Source of the DNA: Methanosuratincolales archaeon
Lineage (GTDB): Archaea > Thermoproteota > Methanomethylicia > Methanomethylicales > Methanomethylicaceae
DNA: 6,433 nucleotides
NCBI GenBank assembly: GCA_937930465.1
Contig: CALGKV010000105.1
Span: 1-6,433, forward strand
Reading direction: 5' to 3'
Below, piece after piece: positions 5,804 to 6,433 of this stretch; within the stretch, counting starts at the first letter, position 1, and every line of letters begins with the position of its first letter. The translations under genes were made by a program, and so were the position numbers. Below the pieces are notes generated by a model. That model had not been told where the DNA came from and did not search any database. It saw only the letters and a program-made list of their open reading frames with translations.

Positions 5804-6433
5804 TCCATTCCACTCCTGTGAATTTCAGAAACTATCAGCTTGAGATCTCCAGGCATATCCAGAGTGTGCGGTCGATCTTCGCTTTCCGAACCATCCACTG
5901 CGAGCGCTCTCAGGACCTTTCTGAGCTGATCCCTCTGGACGATTGAGAAGACAAGCCCCTTCTTAGCCGAGGGGATCACACCCGCTGTATCATACTTCCT
6001 AAGCACGGCGCGGATAATGCTGTCGGAAAAGCCGACGCCGTCCCAGAACCTCCTGGATTGTGTCATGAAATTTTCGACGGTCGGGCTCTCGAGGAATGAC
6101 TCAAGCGCCTCCTTACCCAGCCGGTTTATTCGTTCCACAATGAGACGATCGGTGATCATTGTCTTGGTCTGGAATTTGGAGACGGGCGTGGAGACGACAA
6201 CGTAGTCCTTGTCCAACGGGATCTGCCTTGCCACACCGATGCCCGGGCCGCCGGGAGTCGTCCTCACCTCGAGCCCGCCAACGGTCTCTGCAAGCACGTC
6301 CCCTAGTCCAGTCTCGTTCACGACCTCCGCGGCGTGGGCTACAGAAGCGACTTCTTCGACATCCATCCCCATTCCGAAAGCGCGGTTTATCGAGATGGCG
6401 AGACTGAGCGCAGAGGATCCGCTGACGCCATAC
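5788..6433 (-). CDS. Pantoate kinase, N terminus outside window
   Basis: Known as PoK (COG1829), a GHMP-superfamily kinase that phosphorylates pantoate with ATP to 4-phosphopantoate, the substrate of the next gene's enzyme. The visible part is 214 residues running in from the window edge; about 80-90 N-terminal residues, including the first substrate-binding region, are missing. The fragment opens in the GHMP glycine/serine-rich ATP loop (YGVSGSSALSLAISINRAF), then shows the PoK-typical HAAEVVNETGLGDVLAE block and the GGLEVRTTPGGPGIG block. An internal ATG at 6372 is not the start, because reading frame and family motif continue upstream of it. The stop (TAA, 5788-5790) lies inside the PPS gene. 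Together these two genes are diagnostic for the archaeal CoA pathway. The C-terminal 30 residues are less conserved and acidic. Confidence 0.94.
   Translation of the reverse strand, partial: YGVSGSSALSLAISINRAFGMGMDVEEVASVAHAAEVVNETGLGDVLAETVGGLEVRTTPGGPGIGVARQIPLDKDYVVVSTPVSKFQTKTMITDRLIVERINRLGKEALESFLESPTVENFMTQSRRFWDGVGFSDSIIRAVLRKYDTAGVIPSAKKGLVFSIVQRDQLRKVLRALAVDGSESEDRPHTLDMPGDLKLIVSEIHRSGMEWESV

Overview
The window is archaeal. It carries pantoate kinase and 4-phosphopantoate--beta-alanine ligase side by side, which is the archaeal route to 4'-phosphopantothenate. It also has an archaeal-looking ArgG/ArgH pair, TATA-like boxes in the two longer intergenic gaps, and GTG and TTG start codons with Shine-Dalgarno sites. 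Base composition is moderate, a little above half G+C by eye. I cannot name a lineage; a Thermoproteota- or methanogen-type archaeon would fit. Coding density is very high: no stretch without a gene exceeds about 90 bases, and I see no tRNA, rRNA, mobile element or CRISPR array.

Layout, left to right. Positions 1-183 hold the last 60 codons of an unrecognised plus-strand gene, which converges on and overlaps the 3' end of argH. Everything else is on the minus strand, so the order of transcription runs right to left. At the right edge lies a 5'-truncated pantoate kinase gene (5788-6433). It overlaps the phosphopantothenate synthetase gene (5030-5803), which is followed after 4 nt by a small membrane protein resembling the substrate-binding S component of ECF vitamin transporters (4513-5025). 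An 86-100 nt gap with a TATA-like box precedes a radical SAM/SPASM protein (2948-4426). A second gap of 87 nt, with a better TATA-like box and two short perfect palindromes, precedes argG (1664-2860) and argH (155-1645).

There are thus three probable transcription units on the minus strand. The first is a CoA-precursor operon that appears to include its own membrane transporter subunit. The second is a lone radical SAM enzyme whose substrate is unknown. The third is the argGH operon for the last two steps of arginine synthesis (citrulline + aspartate to argininosuccinate, then to arginine + fumarate). The CoA and arginine genes are ordinary housekeeping genes. The least explained items are the radical SAM/SPASM enzyme, the substrate of the ECF-like protein, and the palindromes at the argG promoter. 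I see no clear sign of a wholly new multi-gene system.
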